A program made the position numbers and the translations under genes. The notes under the pieces were generated by a model that did no database searches, was not told the origin of the DNA, and was given only the letters and a program-made list of their open reading frames with translations. From contig JAJRXM010000023.1 of the NCBI GenBank assembly GCA_024276275.1, positions 1 to 64,000 on the forward strand: 64,000 nucleotides of DNA, read 5' to 3'. Each line of letters starts with the position of its first letter. Positions within the stretch are counted from its first letter, which is position 1. This document shows positions 36,727-47,039 of this stretch, piece after piece. The DNA comes from Candidatus Zixiibacteriota bacterium. GTDB lineage: Bacteria > Zixibacteria > MSB-5A5 > GN15 > FEB-12.

Positions 36727-37239
36727 ATGGATTTTAAAGATTTAAACAAGGAACAACTTCTGGGCGTTTTAGAAGATTTTGCTAAAAATTGGCTTGCCCA
36801 CGACGGCCTCTGGTTTCAATCTGTAGAAAGAAATCATGATATGAAAACAGCTATACAATATGATACTGAAACATGGGAGAAGTTTACTGTCATTGAAGCA
36901 AAGCGTATAATGAAACGTCATAATATAGCAGAAAATAGCGGACTTGACGGACTCAAAAAAGCTCTCGGATTCAGACTCTATGCTGCCATTAACAAACAAG
37001 CGATAAAAAATGAAACCGAAAACTCATTTGAGTTTTATATGATTGAATGCCGAGTACAGACAGCACGAACAAGAAAGAAAATGCCTCTATTCCCATGTAA
37101 AGAAGTTGGCATTGTCGAGTATACAGGATTTGCAAAAACAATCGACCCACGAATAAAAACGGAAGTCATCTGCTGTCCACCCGACTTAGAAGCAGGAGAA
37201 AATTTTTATTGCGGTTGGAAATTTAGTATAGACAAATAA
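36727..37239 (+). CDS. DUF6125-like protein
   Basis: A 170-residue soluble protein with the family pattern LEDFAKNWLAHDGLWFQSVE at the N-terminus, WEKFTVIEAKRIM in the middle, and a C-terminal Cys-containing part (YMIECRVQTAR, ICCPPDLEAGENFYCGW). The conserved His, Trp and Cys residues suggest a small-molecule binding or hydrolase-type fold, but the function is not established. It has its own ribosome site and no obvious operon partner. Confidence 0.65.
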   Translation: MDFKDLNKEQLLGVLEDFAKNWLAHDGLWFQSVERNHDMKTAIQYDTETWEKFTVIEAKRIMKRHNIAENSGLDGLKKALGFRLYAAINKQAIKNETENSFEFYMIECRVQTARTRKKMPLFPCKEVGIVEYTGFAKTIDPRIKTEVICCPPDLEAGENFYCGWKFSIDK

Positions 37240-37309
37240 TACTATTTTTATTAGTTGACATTTTAGATAATTCCTACTAATTTTTTAATATCTAAAAACA
37301 GGAGGAAAT

Positions 37310-37660
37310 ATGGAGTTATTATTTGATGTTTCATTATTTAGTATAGTTTTATCAGCATCTACTGGGATAGTTGTCGCTTTACTGATTATCAGAAAATGGC
37401 AATTCCCAAAAAATACAGTCTTTTTTATTACTACTCTCATTCTAAATATATTTTCACCTTTTATAGGACAAAGTACCTATATTTTTGGTATATCAGATCA
37501 ACTAATCGTCAAAGAATCAAGCTGGGAATTTATGAGTCACTTCGAAGGTTCAATTACTGGTATTAATCTATCTTTTTTCTTATTTAGTTTCTTTTTAGTA
37601 GTAAATATCATGTACCTTTTAAGGCAGTTTAATATGAAATCAGCTAAATTGTCATCTTAA
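37310..37660 (+). CDS. Hypothetical membrane protein, 116 residues
   Basis: Three hydrophobic helices are visible (residues ~8-28, ~37-57 and ~85-107). A perfect AGGAGGAAATATG start signal precedes it. No family was recognised. The 37661-37775 gap after it holds no gene. Confidence 0.55.
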   Translation: MELLFDVSLFSIVLSASTGIVVALLIIRKWQFPKNTVFFITTLILNIFSPFIGQSTYIFGISDQLIVKESSWEFMSHFEGSITGINLSFFLFSFFLVVNIMYLLRQFNMKSAKLSS

Positions 37661-37775
37661 TAAACAAAAAGTTCATCCAATTATGCGTAAAGGAGACGTA
37701 AAGGTCTTCTTTTCACGTTAAGTTGGGACTTGATTCCGCTTCAGCGGTATTGTGACCCGACTTATATCGTATCTT

Positions 37776-38711
37776 CTACAACCCTAACTGCTTCCGATAA
37801 TACTCTACTGTCCGACGGACACCTTCTTTAAATTCTACTTCAGGTTCATAACCGAACTTGGCAAGTTTGTCTATTGATGCATACGAATGTTTTATATCGC
37901 CGGCTCGTTCATCTTCATAGACAGCCTTAATATCACATCCAATAATTTCTCTTAAAATATCCAAAGTTTCATTAAGAGTAAACTGTCCGTTACAACCGAC
38001 ATTAAAATAATCACCGCATATATCATTATTTGTAGTAGCTAATAAGTTCGCCTGCACACAGTTGTCGATATAAGTAAAATCACGAGACTGTTCACCGTCA
38101 CCAAAAACTGTCGGTTGTTTGCCGCGTAAAAATGCCTCGATAAATTTTGGAAACACTGCTGCGTAAGCAGAGTTTGGATCCTGTTGCGGTCCGAAAATAT
38201 TAAAATACCTTAACGCAACTGTCGGGAAATTGTATAACTCACAATATACTTTCAGATAATACTCGTTGGTCAGTTTTGTAACAGCATACGGTGAAAGAGG
38301 TGACGGCCGCATCCCTTCATGTTTGGGAAGTTCTTCAGCATCACCGTAAACAGACGATGATGATGCCATGACCATTTTTTTCACTCCGCCGTTTTTAGCA
38401 GCTTCAAGCAGATGTAAAGTACCGTCAACATTTACAACATTAGATGTAAGCGGATTTTCGACAGAACGAGGTACAGACGGAAGTGCCGCTTGATGTAAAA
38501 TATAATCTATCCCTTCAACAGCTTTTTTGACTACCCAAAAGTCACGAATATCTCCGTCAATAATTTCTATATCATTTATGACAGCATCAAGATTATCAAT
38601 ATTGCCGGTCGAAAAATTATCTAAAACCCGAACCGATTCACCTTTTTCGACTAATTTTTTTGTTATATTTGAACCAATAAATCCAGCCCCACCGGTAACT
38701 AAGTATTTCAT
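37776..38711 (-). CDS. NAD-dependent UDP-sugar 4-epimerase (extended SDR)
   Basis: This 311-residue extended short-chain dehydrogenase has the NAD loop TGGAGFIGS at the N-terminus, the SSSSVYGD segment, the catalytic Tyr-x-x-x-Lys in YAVTKL, and the substrate region ALRYFNIFGPQQDPNSAYAA. It is most like WbpP/GalE-type enzymes that epimerise UDP-GlcNAc or UDP-glucose at C4 for surface polysaccharides. A GT-C-type membrane glycosyltransferase lies upstream on the same strand, which fits a role in glycan synthesis. Confidence 0.9.
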   Translation of the reverse strand: MKYLVTGGAGFIGSNITKKLVEKGESVRVLDNFSTGNIDNLDAVINDIEIIDGDIRDFWVVKKAVEGIDYILHQAALPSVPRSVENPLTSNVVNVDGTLHLLEAAKNGGVKKMVMASSSSVYGDAEELPKHEGMRPSPLSPYAVTKLTNEYYLKVYCELYNFPTVALRYFNIFGPQQDPNSAYAAVFPKFIEAFLRGKQPTVFGDGEQSRDFTYIDNCVQANLLATTNNDICGDYFNVGCNGQFTLNETLDILREIIGCDIKAVYEDERAGDIKHSYASIDKLAKFGYEPEVEFKEGVRRTVEYYRKQLGL

Positions 38712-38830
38712 TATATAATTCCTTTAATTATTTTCTTTATTATATGAATATCGGCAAATTATTACTGAACTAAAGCTGTCCTTTAAATCGTTTATAATAG
38801 CGTACAATTAAATCTATCTGATGTCCAGTT

Positions 38831-40235
38831 TTATCTTTTCTTATAACAGCAATATGTAATTTGGTCAAATGAAAAACATTTCATCAGTTTATATAACTCT
38901 ATAAATTTCTGTGAGTTTTGAAATTGTGAAATCGGGCTATCAGTATACAAAACTACCCAATCCGGTCTATAATCAGAAATCAGTTCAAAATATTTCCCCG
39001 ACCTGTTATAGCTAACAGCTTCAGGAGATACTAACCCGTCTCTATCTAATATTTTTTTCTTTGAGTAATAGCCTATATAGCCTATATCTTCGGCTGCTAC
39101 TATTTCATCCTCTGAAGCACGGGTATATAAATAATGCCCGATTTGCTTGTGCACCTGTTCCAGACTTTTTTTGCGATGATTGATAATACGATGCTTTCAG
39201 ATACCCCATCGGTAATAATAAAATGCAGACAACAATAAAGAGTATGTTTTTATATGTTTGAATATGTTCTTTATAATTCTTAATACTTTCAATGAGAAAA
39301 ATCAGTCCGGCCCCTATAAACAAAAAGTAAATAGGATAAATAGGTGACACATACCAAATAAAAAAAGATGTAGAACTAACTGCCAGCGGAACTATCATTC
39401 CTCCCAGCCATGCAAGTGCTGTTAATCCAAAATTCTGTTTTTTCCAAAGCCAATAAACGCCTAACGATGCTAACATAATTAAAACGATACCGTAATAATT
39501 ATGGATATTTAAAATGAGAAAAAGTTTATCTTTAAACGGCTCCGATCCAAATTGCGAATATAACGCAAGTTTGGCCGTAACTGAATTCGGTATAACCGAA
39601 CCGAAATAATAATATGAAAATAAAAAGCAAGGGACAATTATTGTCAGAGGAATCATAAGCAGTTTCAAAAATTCATCTCTTTTTTCAATGAGAACTTTCA
39701 GAGATAATAATAAAAGCAGAAGAAATCCTTCCGGTCTTGTTACGGTCGCAAGGGTTGCCATCCCCCAAGCGTAATAATCTTTTTGTTTATGCAAATAATA
39801 GAAAGATGCGATTATCAAAAGAGTAAAAAACGAGGTTTCCATCCCGGCAGTATCTGTCACTAACAAACGTGGAAACAAAACATACATGAGAACCGGGACA
39901 AAGGCAAAATGATTCATCCGAAGTGAACAGGCAAACTTATAAATAACAACCGCAGTTATGCCGGACGACATCAACGATACAAGCATAGCTGCTTGTTCAA
40001 TTTTAAAACCTATAACATGTACAATAGACAACAGCAGGGTAAACAACGGAGTCGTTGTACCCAGAACATGCTCCCCTTTGTTATAAACAAACCCGTCACC
40101 GATAGCAAGATTTTGGACATACCGAAAAGTGATATATGCATCATCAAATGTGAAGTTCGTCAACCAATGGAAAATAATCCGTATGAGTATAGTCGAAAGA
40201 AAGATAATTGTAATTTTTTTCTGCATCAATTCCAT
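38831..40235 (-). CDS. GT-C type membrane glycosyltransferase (frameshifted)
   Basis: This is a polytopic protein of about 465 residues. The N-terminal loop motif TFDDAYITFRYVQNLAIG (the Asp-Asp typical of GT-C enzymes) is followed by GEHVLGTTTPLFTLLL and about ten membrane helices. A C-terminal soluble domain (ASEDEIVAAEDIGYIGYYSK; ILDRDGLVSPEAV) follows. The frame breaks at seven T in plus-strand coordinates (39166-39172); removing one base joins SSQKKS to LEQVHKQIGHYLY. It probably transfers a sugar from a polyprenyl carrier. Confidence 0.75.
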
Positions 40236-40378
40236 ACGAAAATATATAACTTGTGGATAGATTGTTCAAGGATTTAGTTATTTGAAATCATTACAACAAA
40301 CCTAATCCCATAAATAGAGTAAATATTGGAATTGAAAGTGCAAATATAATATATATAGTAAAAATGAATAATAACCAG

Positions 40379-40741
40379 TTATCCATATAGTTCAGAGAAG
40401 ATATTTAGTATTTTAAAAGGTATTGGATATTTATTCTCTAGTTTTAATATCCACTTAAACTTGATTGGTAGATATAAAATATAATAAATCATGATTACAG
40501 TGCTAATAATATATAAAGTACAAGACATTGAACACAAGAGAAATATGATAAAATTTATAAACTTTACTGTAGATAAAAATTGTGATGATATAGCAAAGTA
40601 TAAATAGAAAAATGATATTGATAGAAGAACTGATCCAATAATTAATGTTTTCAACACCCACAATTTATATGGACTTATTACTTCTCTAATTCCAACACAT
40701 ATATATGGAAATTTCTGTTCCATCCACCATTTTTTTAACAT
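40379..40741 (-). CDS. Hypothetical membrane protein, 120 residues
   Basis: Two or three hydrophobic helices (LWVLKTLIIGSVLLSISFFY; FINFIIFLLCSMSCTLYIIS) with short basic loops. No family was recognised and no strong ribosome site is visible. It is AT-richer than its neighbours and sits beside the REP transposase locus, so it could be a recent arrival. Confidence 0.45.
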   Translation of the reverse strand: MLKKWWMEQKFPYICVGIREVISPYKLWVLKTLIIGSVLLSISFFYLYFAISSQFLSTVKFINFIIFLLCSMSCTLYIISTVIMIYYILYLPIKFKWILKLENKYPIPFKILNIFSELYG

Positions 40742-40796
40742 AAATATAATATCGGATACATCGTTAATAACTTAAATTAAGTGGATTCAAGTGGGC

Positions 40797-40856
40797 GGCA
40801 GACGCCCTCGTCTGCCCCAACCTTTCCCGCGCTGTCAGGAATCCCTTCATGACAGC
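40797..40856. repeat. REP-like hairpins on the 3' side of the RAYT gene
   Basis: GGCAGAC/GTCTGCC (40797-40816) and GCTGTCA/TGACAGC (40831-40856) form two adjacent hairpins. The second shares the TGTCAGGAA core with the hairpins on the other side of the transposase gene. Confidence 0.55.
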
Positions 40857-40874
40857 CAATAAGAACAAAAACTT

Positions 40875-41435
40875 TCAATCCTTCAAACATTTCCATTCTG
40901 TATCAACATCAATCAAACAATCTGATTTATTCAAGTAATTTCCGGCACTACTATACTTCCAATCTTCAGCATTACTCACTATTTTTTTCTTAACAGGATT
41001 ATAATAAATATATTCTATCTTCTGATTAAGCGTTTCAATACTATTTATAACTAAACAGTCAAACCGATATTTCCAAACTTTGCTATCGTTTGTTGGCTCT
41101 TCTAACGATTTCTCTTTTAAGGTTTTAATAATATCATTGCGATTTATCTCTATCAACTTTTCTGATATTTGTCTTGATGTAATTCTTTTAAAATTACCTA
41201 TTACTTTCGAGATTGTTGTCTTTTTTGAAACTTTTAGAATTAAATGAAAATGATTTGGCATAATGACAAACGCAATTATTCTAAAATCTCCCCGATTCTG
41301 ATAAAACTTCAAATTGTCAATCAATATGTTGCATAGAACTTCAAGCTCAAATATTTTAGTATGACCGACAACCGTTGATGTTACAAAGAAAACATCGCCT
41401 GTTGATTCATATATATTTCTTTGTCTACTTCTCAT
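40875..41435 (-). CDS. REP-associated tyrosine transposase (RAYT, Y1 HUH)
   Basis: This 186-residue Y1 transposase-like enzyme has the HUH motif VIMPNHFHLILK and the catalytic Tyr in KIEYIYYNPVKK, with the conserved AEDWKYSSAGNY end. Such domesticated enzymes cut single-stranded REP hairpins and spread them. Hairpins with the TCAGGAA core flank the gene on both sides, and further copies occur at 45451 and 46434. Length and motifs are complete, so it is probably active. Confidence 0.93.
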   Translation of the reverse strand: MRSRQRNIYESTGDVFFVTSTVVGHTKIFELEVLCNILIDNLKFYQNRGDFRIIAFVIMPNHFHLILKVSKKTTISKVIGNFKRITSRQISEKLIEINRNDIIKTLKEKSLEEPTNDSKVWKYRFDCLVINSIETLNQKIEYIYYNPVKKKIVSNAEDWKYSSAGNYLNKSDCLIDVDTEWKCLKD

Positions 41436-41444
41436 CGTTAGGTT

Positions 41445-41521
41445 GCGTCAGGAAAGGGTTCCTGACGCCGCAAGGGAATAATGGTTTTTCTTTCGAGCAG
41501 TCAGGAACCCTTTCCTGACTG
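41445..41521. repeat. REP-like hairpins on the 5' side of the RAYT gene
   Basis: GCGTCAGGAA/TTCCTGACGC (41445-41468) and CAGTCAGGAA/TTCCTGACTG (41498-41521) are two perfect hairpins with AAGGG or CCC loops. They are arranged as a pair just before the transposase start, a typical REP doublet. Confidence 0.8.
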
Positions 41522-41634
41522 CCAAAAATAATTGTAATTTTTTTCTGCATAAATTCCATACAAAAATATATAACTTGTAATCAGTTTGTTCAAGTTATAT
41601 AATGAGATAGAATTTTAACAATAGAGGGTAAATT

Positions 41635-42060
41635 ATGAACAAAAACATTTCTTGGAGAGTAAATAAATACAATGAATGGCATGATATTTGTATAAATTCG
41701 TTAAATATCGTTGATACAAATAGGATTCTTAAAGAGAATCTAAAAGATAAAAATATATTATTTCTTGATTTTTTGTTTAAAAATAAGTTTGAAAAACATT
41801 TCCCTAAATTAGATATTAAACATAAAATCTATTCATTTTCAAATGATAAGATTTTTGCTTCAATTTCATTTAAAGATGTAGATTTTTTAAATGATATTTC
41901 TACATATTATGAATATTGCTTTGTTGAAGTCCCAGCTTCTATCTCGGAGAATCAAATTGAAAAAATACCAAAATTAAATTGCTCTGAGTTATTGTTCTTA
42001 GATAAATATGATGAAATAATTCCCATATTAAATAGTTTAGATAATGTTTATTCAAAATGA
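41635..42060 (+). CDS. Hypothetical protein, 141 residues
   Basis: A soluble Lys/Asn-rich protein (MNKNISWRVNKYNEWHD ... ) with a GAGGGTAA ribosome site. The C-terminal stretch LNCSELLFLDKYDEIIPIL overlaps the next gene by 17 bases. No family was recognised. The two may be one gene split by an indel, but no homopolymer stands out at the overlap. Confidence 0.5.
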   Translation: MNKNISWRVNKYNEWHDICINSLNIVDTNRILKENLKDKNILFLDFLFKNKFEKHFPKLDIKHKIYSFSNDKIFASISFKDVDFLNDISTYYEYCFVEVPASISENQIEKIPKLNCSELLFLDKYDEIIPILNSLDNVYSK

Positions 42061-42505
42061 TGGACGTGAGATATGGCTTTTTAGCAAAAACAAAGAAATC
42101 ATAAATCAATGCCTAATCAAACAATTCAAATATCTTTTAACAGATTTACCTAAAGAGATTACTGAAAAATTTGAGAATGATATCATTCTCAAAATAATGA
42201 ATATAAACTTCAATTGGAATAAAATATCAGATGAAATATTCATTGATAATTCTGGGCGTATTAATTTACAAGTATGGAGTGAAAATTTAGATTATAGTGT
42301 TACATCTTGCAATATTGTTATCGAAAATAATACTGTACAATTCTCTGAACCAGAAATAAAAGATATAAAAGACTCTCCATTTTATTTTGATAATGCAAAG
42401 GGCATAAGAAATTTTATTATTTTTATAGCCGTTGTATTAACAGCTATTATTGCAATTTTAGCAGGTTTATACTATCTAATTAAATTTTTAAGTAATTTAT
42501 TCTAA
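42044..42505 (+). CDS. Hypothetical membrane-anchored protein, 153 residues
   Basis: The first ~120 residues are soluble and beta-rich (DGREIWLFSKNKEIINQCL; NSGRINLQVWSENLDYSV). One transmembrane helix near the end (FIIFIAVVLTAIIAILAGLY) leaves a short tail, so this looks like a tail-anchored protein. It is coupled to the preceding frame by overlap and convergent with the symporter gene, whose stop overlaps its own. Confidence 0.5.
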   Translation: MFIQNDGREIWLFSKNKEIINQCLIKQFKYLLTDLPKEITEKFENDIILKIMNINFNWNKISDEIFIDNSGRINLQVWSENLDYSVTSCNIVIENNTVQFSEPEIKDIKDSPFYFDNAKGIRNFIIFIAVVLTAIIAILAGLYYLIKFLSNLF

Positions 42506-43920
42506 CGGTCTTTATACGGTAAGTGCTTGCCCGCTTTTTTCTCTGCCATATATTTTTTCGTAATCGTTACAACAGAACCCGACAAGAATATAAGAGCTAT
42601 CAAATTCGGTGCCGACATCAAACCGTTAGCCGCATCGGCAAAGTTCCAGACAGGTTCCAAATCAAGAGTAGCACCCATCAATGTGAAAATTATATAAAGC
42701 CATTTATACGGAAGTTTCGATTTTGCTCCGCCAAGATATTCAACACCTTTTTCTCCGTAATATGACCAAGCTACAACAGTTGAAAATGCGAACAGCATTA
42801 TGCCGACAACAACCATCCATCTGCCGAAACCAGGAAGGGCTATTTCAAATGCTGTCATAGTCAGCACTGCTCCGTTTTGACCGTTTGCCCAGACACCAGT
42901 TGAAATAATTACCAAGGCTGTCATGGAGCAGATAACAATTGTATCAATAAACGGTCCCAGCATCGCAACCAAACCTTCACGCACCGGCTCATCAACTTTT
43001 GCGGTAGCATGTGCCATCGCAGCCGACCCCTGCCCTGCTTCATTTGAAAACAGACCGCGGCGAAGTCCCCAGGCAAATGTCATCCATATAGTCGCACCGC
43101 CTGCTGCTCCGCCGACAACAGCTGTCGGGTTAAAGGCATGATAAAATATAAGTTCAAACGACGGAAGTATTTGGTCAAAATTCATAAACAAAGCTACTAA
43201 TGCAGACAGAACATAAACAACCGACATACCGGGAACTAAATATGTCGCCACAGAGCCGATACGCTTAATTCCGCCGATAATAACAGCACCGGTGAGTCCT
43301 GCTAAAATAAACCCGAATATCCATCGGAACATTGTTTCACTCTCGGCAGAAATTTCAAATACATCAATTAAAGAATGTGCCATCGTGTTTGACTGCACCA
43401 TATTCCCCGCTCCCAAAGCACCGATAGCAACAAATGCGGAAAACATATAAGCAAGCGGTTTGAAATATTTCGGCATACCCATTTCAATATAATACATCGG
43501 ACCACCACGGACATTTCCGTCAGGGTCGATTTTACGATATTGAATTGCCAAAGTACACTCAGCAAATTTAATCGCCATGCCGAAAAATGCCGTTACCCAC
43601 ATCCAAAATATCGCACCCGGACCGCCCCAGTACAGAGCAACAGCTACACCTGCGATATTTCCAATACCGATTGTCGCCGAAAGAGCCGCAGATAATGCCT
43701 GAAAATGGGTTAATTGACCCTTATGATTGGGGTCATCGTATTTCCCGGTTGCAATTGCGACACCATGCGAAAATCCGCGGACCTGAATTAACACCATACG
43801 AACTGTCAGCACTAAGCCGGTCAACAATAGCAACGATGCCATGTATGGTCCCCATACAAAGCCGGAGATTGAATTGATAATGTTTGTGATTGATTCTAAC
43901 ATCGGATAAAATAAACTCAT
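42502..43920 (-). CDS. Sodium:alanine symporter family (AGCS) transporter
   Basis: This 472-residue polytopic transporter is of the alanine or glycine:cation symporter family. The signature SATIGIGNIAGVAVALYWGGPGA is close to the N-terminus, followed by KFAECTLAIQYRK, MYYIEMGM and, near the end, RRGLFSNEAGQGSAAMAHA. About ten or eleven helices are seen. It imports alanine or glycine with sodium. It is divergent from enolase, with a ~135-base intergenic region holding both promoters. Confidence 0.93.
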   Translation of the reverse strand: MSLFYPMLESITNIINSISGFVWGPYMASLLLLTGLVLTVRMVLIQVRGFSHGVAIATGKYDDPNHKGQLTHFQALSAALSATIGIGNIAGVAVALYWGGPGAIFWMWVTAFFGMAIKFAECTLAIQYRKIDPDGNVRGGPMYYIEMGMPKYFKPLAYMFSAFVAIGALGAGNMVQSNTMAHSLIDVFEISAESETMFRWIFGFILAGLTGAVIIGGIKRIGSVATYLVPGMSVVYVLSALVALFMNFDQILPSFELIFYHAFNPTAVVGGAAGGATIWMTFAWGLRRGLFSNEAGQGSAAMAHATAKVDEPVREGLVAMLGPFIDTIVICSMTALVIISTGVWANGQNGAVLTMTAFEIALPGFGRWMVVVGIMLFAFSTVVAWSYYGEKGVEYLGGAKSKLPYKWLYIIFTLMGATLDLEPVWNFADAANGLMSAPNLIALIFLSGSVVTITKKYMAEKKAGKHLPYKDR

Positions 43921-44044
43921 TTACTCTTTTGTAGGCAAGTAAAAAAGTGTATGATTTTTCACCTTAACCGATAATCTTAATAAAATTACCTTGCCCGAAG
44001 CGTTATAGGTGTATAAGTTGTCAAAAAGCATAAGCATTTCATGA

Positions 44045-45352
<1,308 letters not shown>

Positions 45353-45399
45353 ATTCTATTCCCCATCCCCGACTTGATCAGGGAACCATATAAATGTAG

Positions 45400-45443
45400 G
45401 TCGGAACCAATCACTCTAAGAGTGCCTGTGGTTCCGACTTTTT
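45400..45443 (+). terminator. Terminator after enolase
   Basis: GTCGGAACCA (45400-45409) pairs perfectly with TGGTTCCGAC (45429-45438), followed by five T. The 19-base loop itself contains a CACTCT/AGAGTG inverted repeat. Confidence 0.85.
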
Positions 45444-45450
45444 ATAACAA

Positions 45451-45473
45451 GTCAGGAGGACAGGCCTCCTGAC
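45451..45473. repeat. REP-like hairpin
   Basis: GTCAGGAGG (45451-45459) and CCTCCTGAC (45465-45473) form a hairpin with the same GTCAGGA core as the repeats around the RAYT gene 4 kb away. Confidence 0.65.
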
Positions 45474-45491
45474 CTACAAAACTAAGATTAC

Positions 45492-46331
45492 TTACATAGT
45501 CGAGTCTATCACTTCATTACCAGGGTCAGAATAAAAAGAATTACTTCCAAACATTCTTATATTTATCCAATATTTTGTCGTTGACTGTAACCCTTTGACT
45601 TCTACAGTATCTCTTGTACCAATACTGCTTGGAGTCGGCATACTTGCCACCGAATCACATTGTGTCCACATATTATAATGCAGCCCGGAATCTGAATACC
45701 GCATATCATACATAACCGGAAATAAAGCTGTATCACCCGGAACTGTCCAATGAAGTGTCAGAGAACTGTCAGACCTACCGATAACTTCTAAATCGTTAAT
45801 CGGTGTTACTGATATTATTTCGGGAGTCTTGTTATGTACTAAAAAACTGTTGGCGATAAAATTGGCATGAGGTGATTCGACGGTTATATCATAAACTACT
45901 TTTTTTCCAATTGGTTTTACTGATTGAGTCGCAGTATTTATAAAGTTATTATTCTGTTTCATAATAGCAAAACTGTTTAGTTCTTTATTGAACCACTTCT
46001 CGACAAGTTCATACTTTCCTGTTTGTGGTGAATAAATTGGATGTGTTAAAGTCGCTGTTAACTGAATACCGTCTGCAGTTCGGAGTTGATAACAATCGCG
46101 ATAATACTTTTTTATTAAGAGAACTTTCGATGAGATATATTTCTGATTGTACATATCATAGGAATAGATTTCATCACCGATTTGTAAATTTTCAATCAAT
46201 TTTTCACCGGTTGGTGTTGAGATATTTGTTCCCTCGGCAAGACATCCTGTTACATCCCTATCACATCCGATAAAAGAGAAAATTAAAGTAGATGACAATA
46301 AGATAAATAGATATCTTTTAATTTTTTTCAT
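45492..46331 (-). CDS. Lipoprotein with intein-like Hint (BIL) domain and FnIII-like domain
   Basis: This is a 279-residue exported protein. The lipoprotein signal ends at Cys23 (FSFIGC). Seven residues later Cys30 starts a Hint domain: CLAEGTNISTPTGEKLIENL (block A), TLTH with Thr94/His97 (block B) and VYDITVESPHANFIANSFLV ending HN at 166-167. The next residue is Lys168, not Cys/Ser/Thr, so standard splicing is not expected, but N- or C-terminal cleavage is possible, as in bacterial intein-like domains. Residues ~175-270 form a fibronectin-III-like domain (SSLTLHWTVPGD; TVEVKGLQSTTKYWINIR). Cleavage would release that domain from the membrane anchor. Confidence 0.88.
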   Translation of the reverse strand: MKKIKRYLFILLSSTLIFSFIGCDRDVTGCLAEGTNISTPTGEKLIENLQIGDEIYSYDMYNQKYISSKVLLIKKYYRDCYQLRTADGIQLTATLTHPIYSPQTGKYELVEKWFNKELNSFAIMKQNNNFINTATQSVKPIGKKVVYDITVESPHANFIANSFLVHNKTPEIISVTPINDLEVIGRSDSSLTLHWTVPGDTALFPVMYDMRYSDSGLHYNMWTQCDSVASMPTPSSIGTRDTVEVKGLQSTTKYWINIRMFGSNSFYSDPGNEVIDSTM

Positions 46332-46433
46332 TGTATATCTCCCAAGTTTGTTTTGTTATATTATAATAACGAACGGAAATAGATTTTATCAAAAAAAATC
46401 AAACAAAAACACACCTAAATCCCTTTTTTTATT

Positions 46434-46457
46434 CCGTCAGGAATGGGTTCCTGACGG
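46434..46457. repeat. REP-like hairpin
   Basis: CCGTCAGGAA (46434-46443) and TTCCTGACGG (46448-46457) form a perfect hairpin with a TGGG loop. It shares the core of the REP doublet beside the RAYT gene at 41445. Confidence 0.75.
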
Positions 46458-46480
46458 CTCGGGGAACAACCTCCCTTAGG

Positions 46481-46646
46481 GCTTGTTGAAAAACTTTATA
46501 CTATTAGTGCATACTTCGTCTCCGCTCAGCATGACGATTGTAAGTTGTTGACTTTCAAGTCACCCTGAGCTTGTCGAAGGGTCAGTTTGACTAACTCCCC
46601 AATTATAAAATGGGTTCGTTTCCAATATAAAAAAGTTTTTCAAGGC
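46481..46646. repeat. MITE-like element with terminal inverted repeats
   Basis: GCTTGTTGAAAAACTTTATA (46481-46500) is the imperfect reverse complement of 46626-46646 (TATAAAAAAGTTTTTCAAGGC). The ~165-base interior has no gene but carries CTCAGCATGACGATTGTAAG and GTCACCCTGAGCTTGTCGAA (46559-46582), which recur in other gaps. It looks like a small non-autonomous element or composite of short repeats. Confidence 0.5.
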
Positions 46647-47039
46647 ACTTTTTCCGTTATTTTTTCACCATAACATATTTCCCCACATACAAATGCAGCG
46701 AAATGGCTTTGCATGAAAAAATGGCTTTAAGCCATTTTCGTTTATATTTTCTGTAGTGTTTTTGGTCATCATTATTTTTGCTTTAAATTTAGTTGTTCAT
46801 TAAAAGAGATTTTTGAGAATGATGTGAGAATATGTAGGAATTTTGAGGAGTGTAATGCATGTGGTGATACGCAGTGTAACATATCTCTTGACACATTACT
46901 AACGAGGGCAGCAGCCATACACTTGAATAATGGCAGAACAACTAAAGGGTTCCTCCCTGCTTACTCCAACTCATTTTTTTTACACACTTTCATACTTAAA
47001 TCGTCTATATTACACATATAACACACACAGAGAAATAGT
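46647..47039. other. Gene-free stretch
   Basis: Apart from the end of the MITE-like element, this holds only AT-rich sequence. A 65-codon frame at 46824-47021 has no ribosome site and no protein-like composition. The last 40 bases should contain the promoter and leader of the lipoprotein gene. Confidence 0.4.

Noticed and set aside
39166-39172. Programmed -1 frameshift in the GT-C glycosyltransferase
   Set aside because: The frame needed is reached by removing one A, not by a -1 slip on the heptamer, so an indel is more likely.
45492-46331. A true splicing intein
   Set aside because: The residue after the terminal HN is Lys, not Cys, Ser or Thr, and there is no homing endonuclease domain; cleavage-type Hint/BIL fits better.
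46824-47021. 65-codon frame with several Cys
   Set aside because: No start signal, no homologous look, and it overlaps the promoter region of the next lipoprotein gene.
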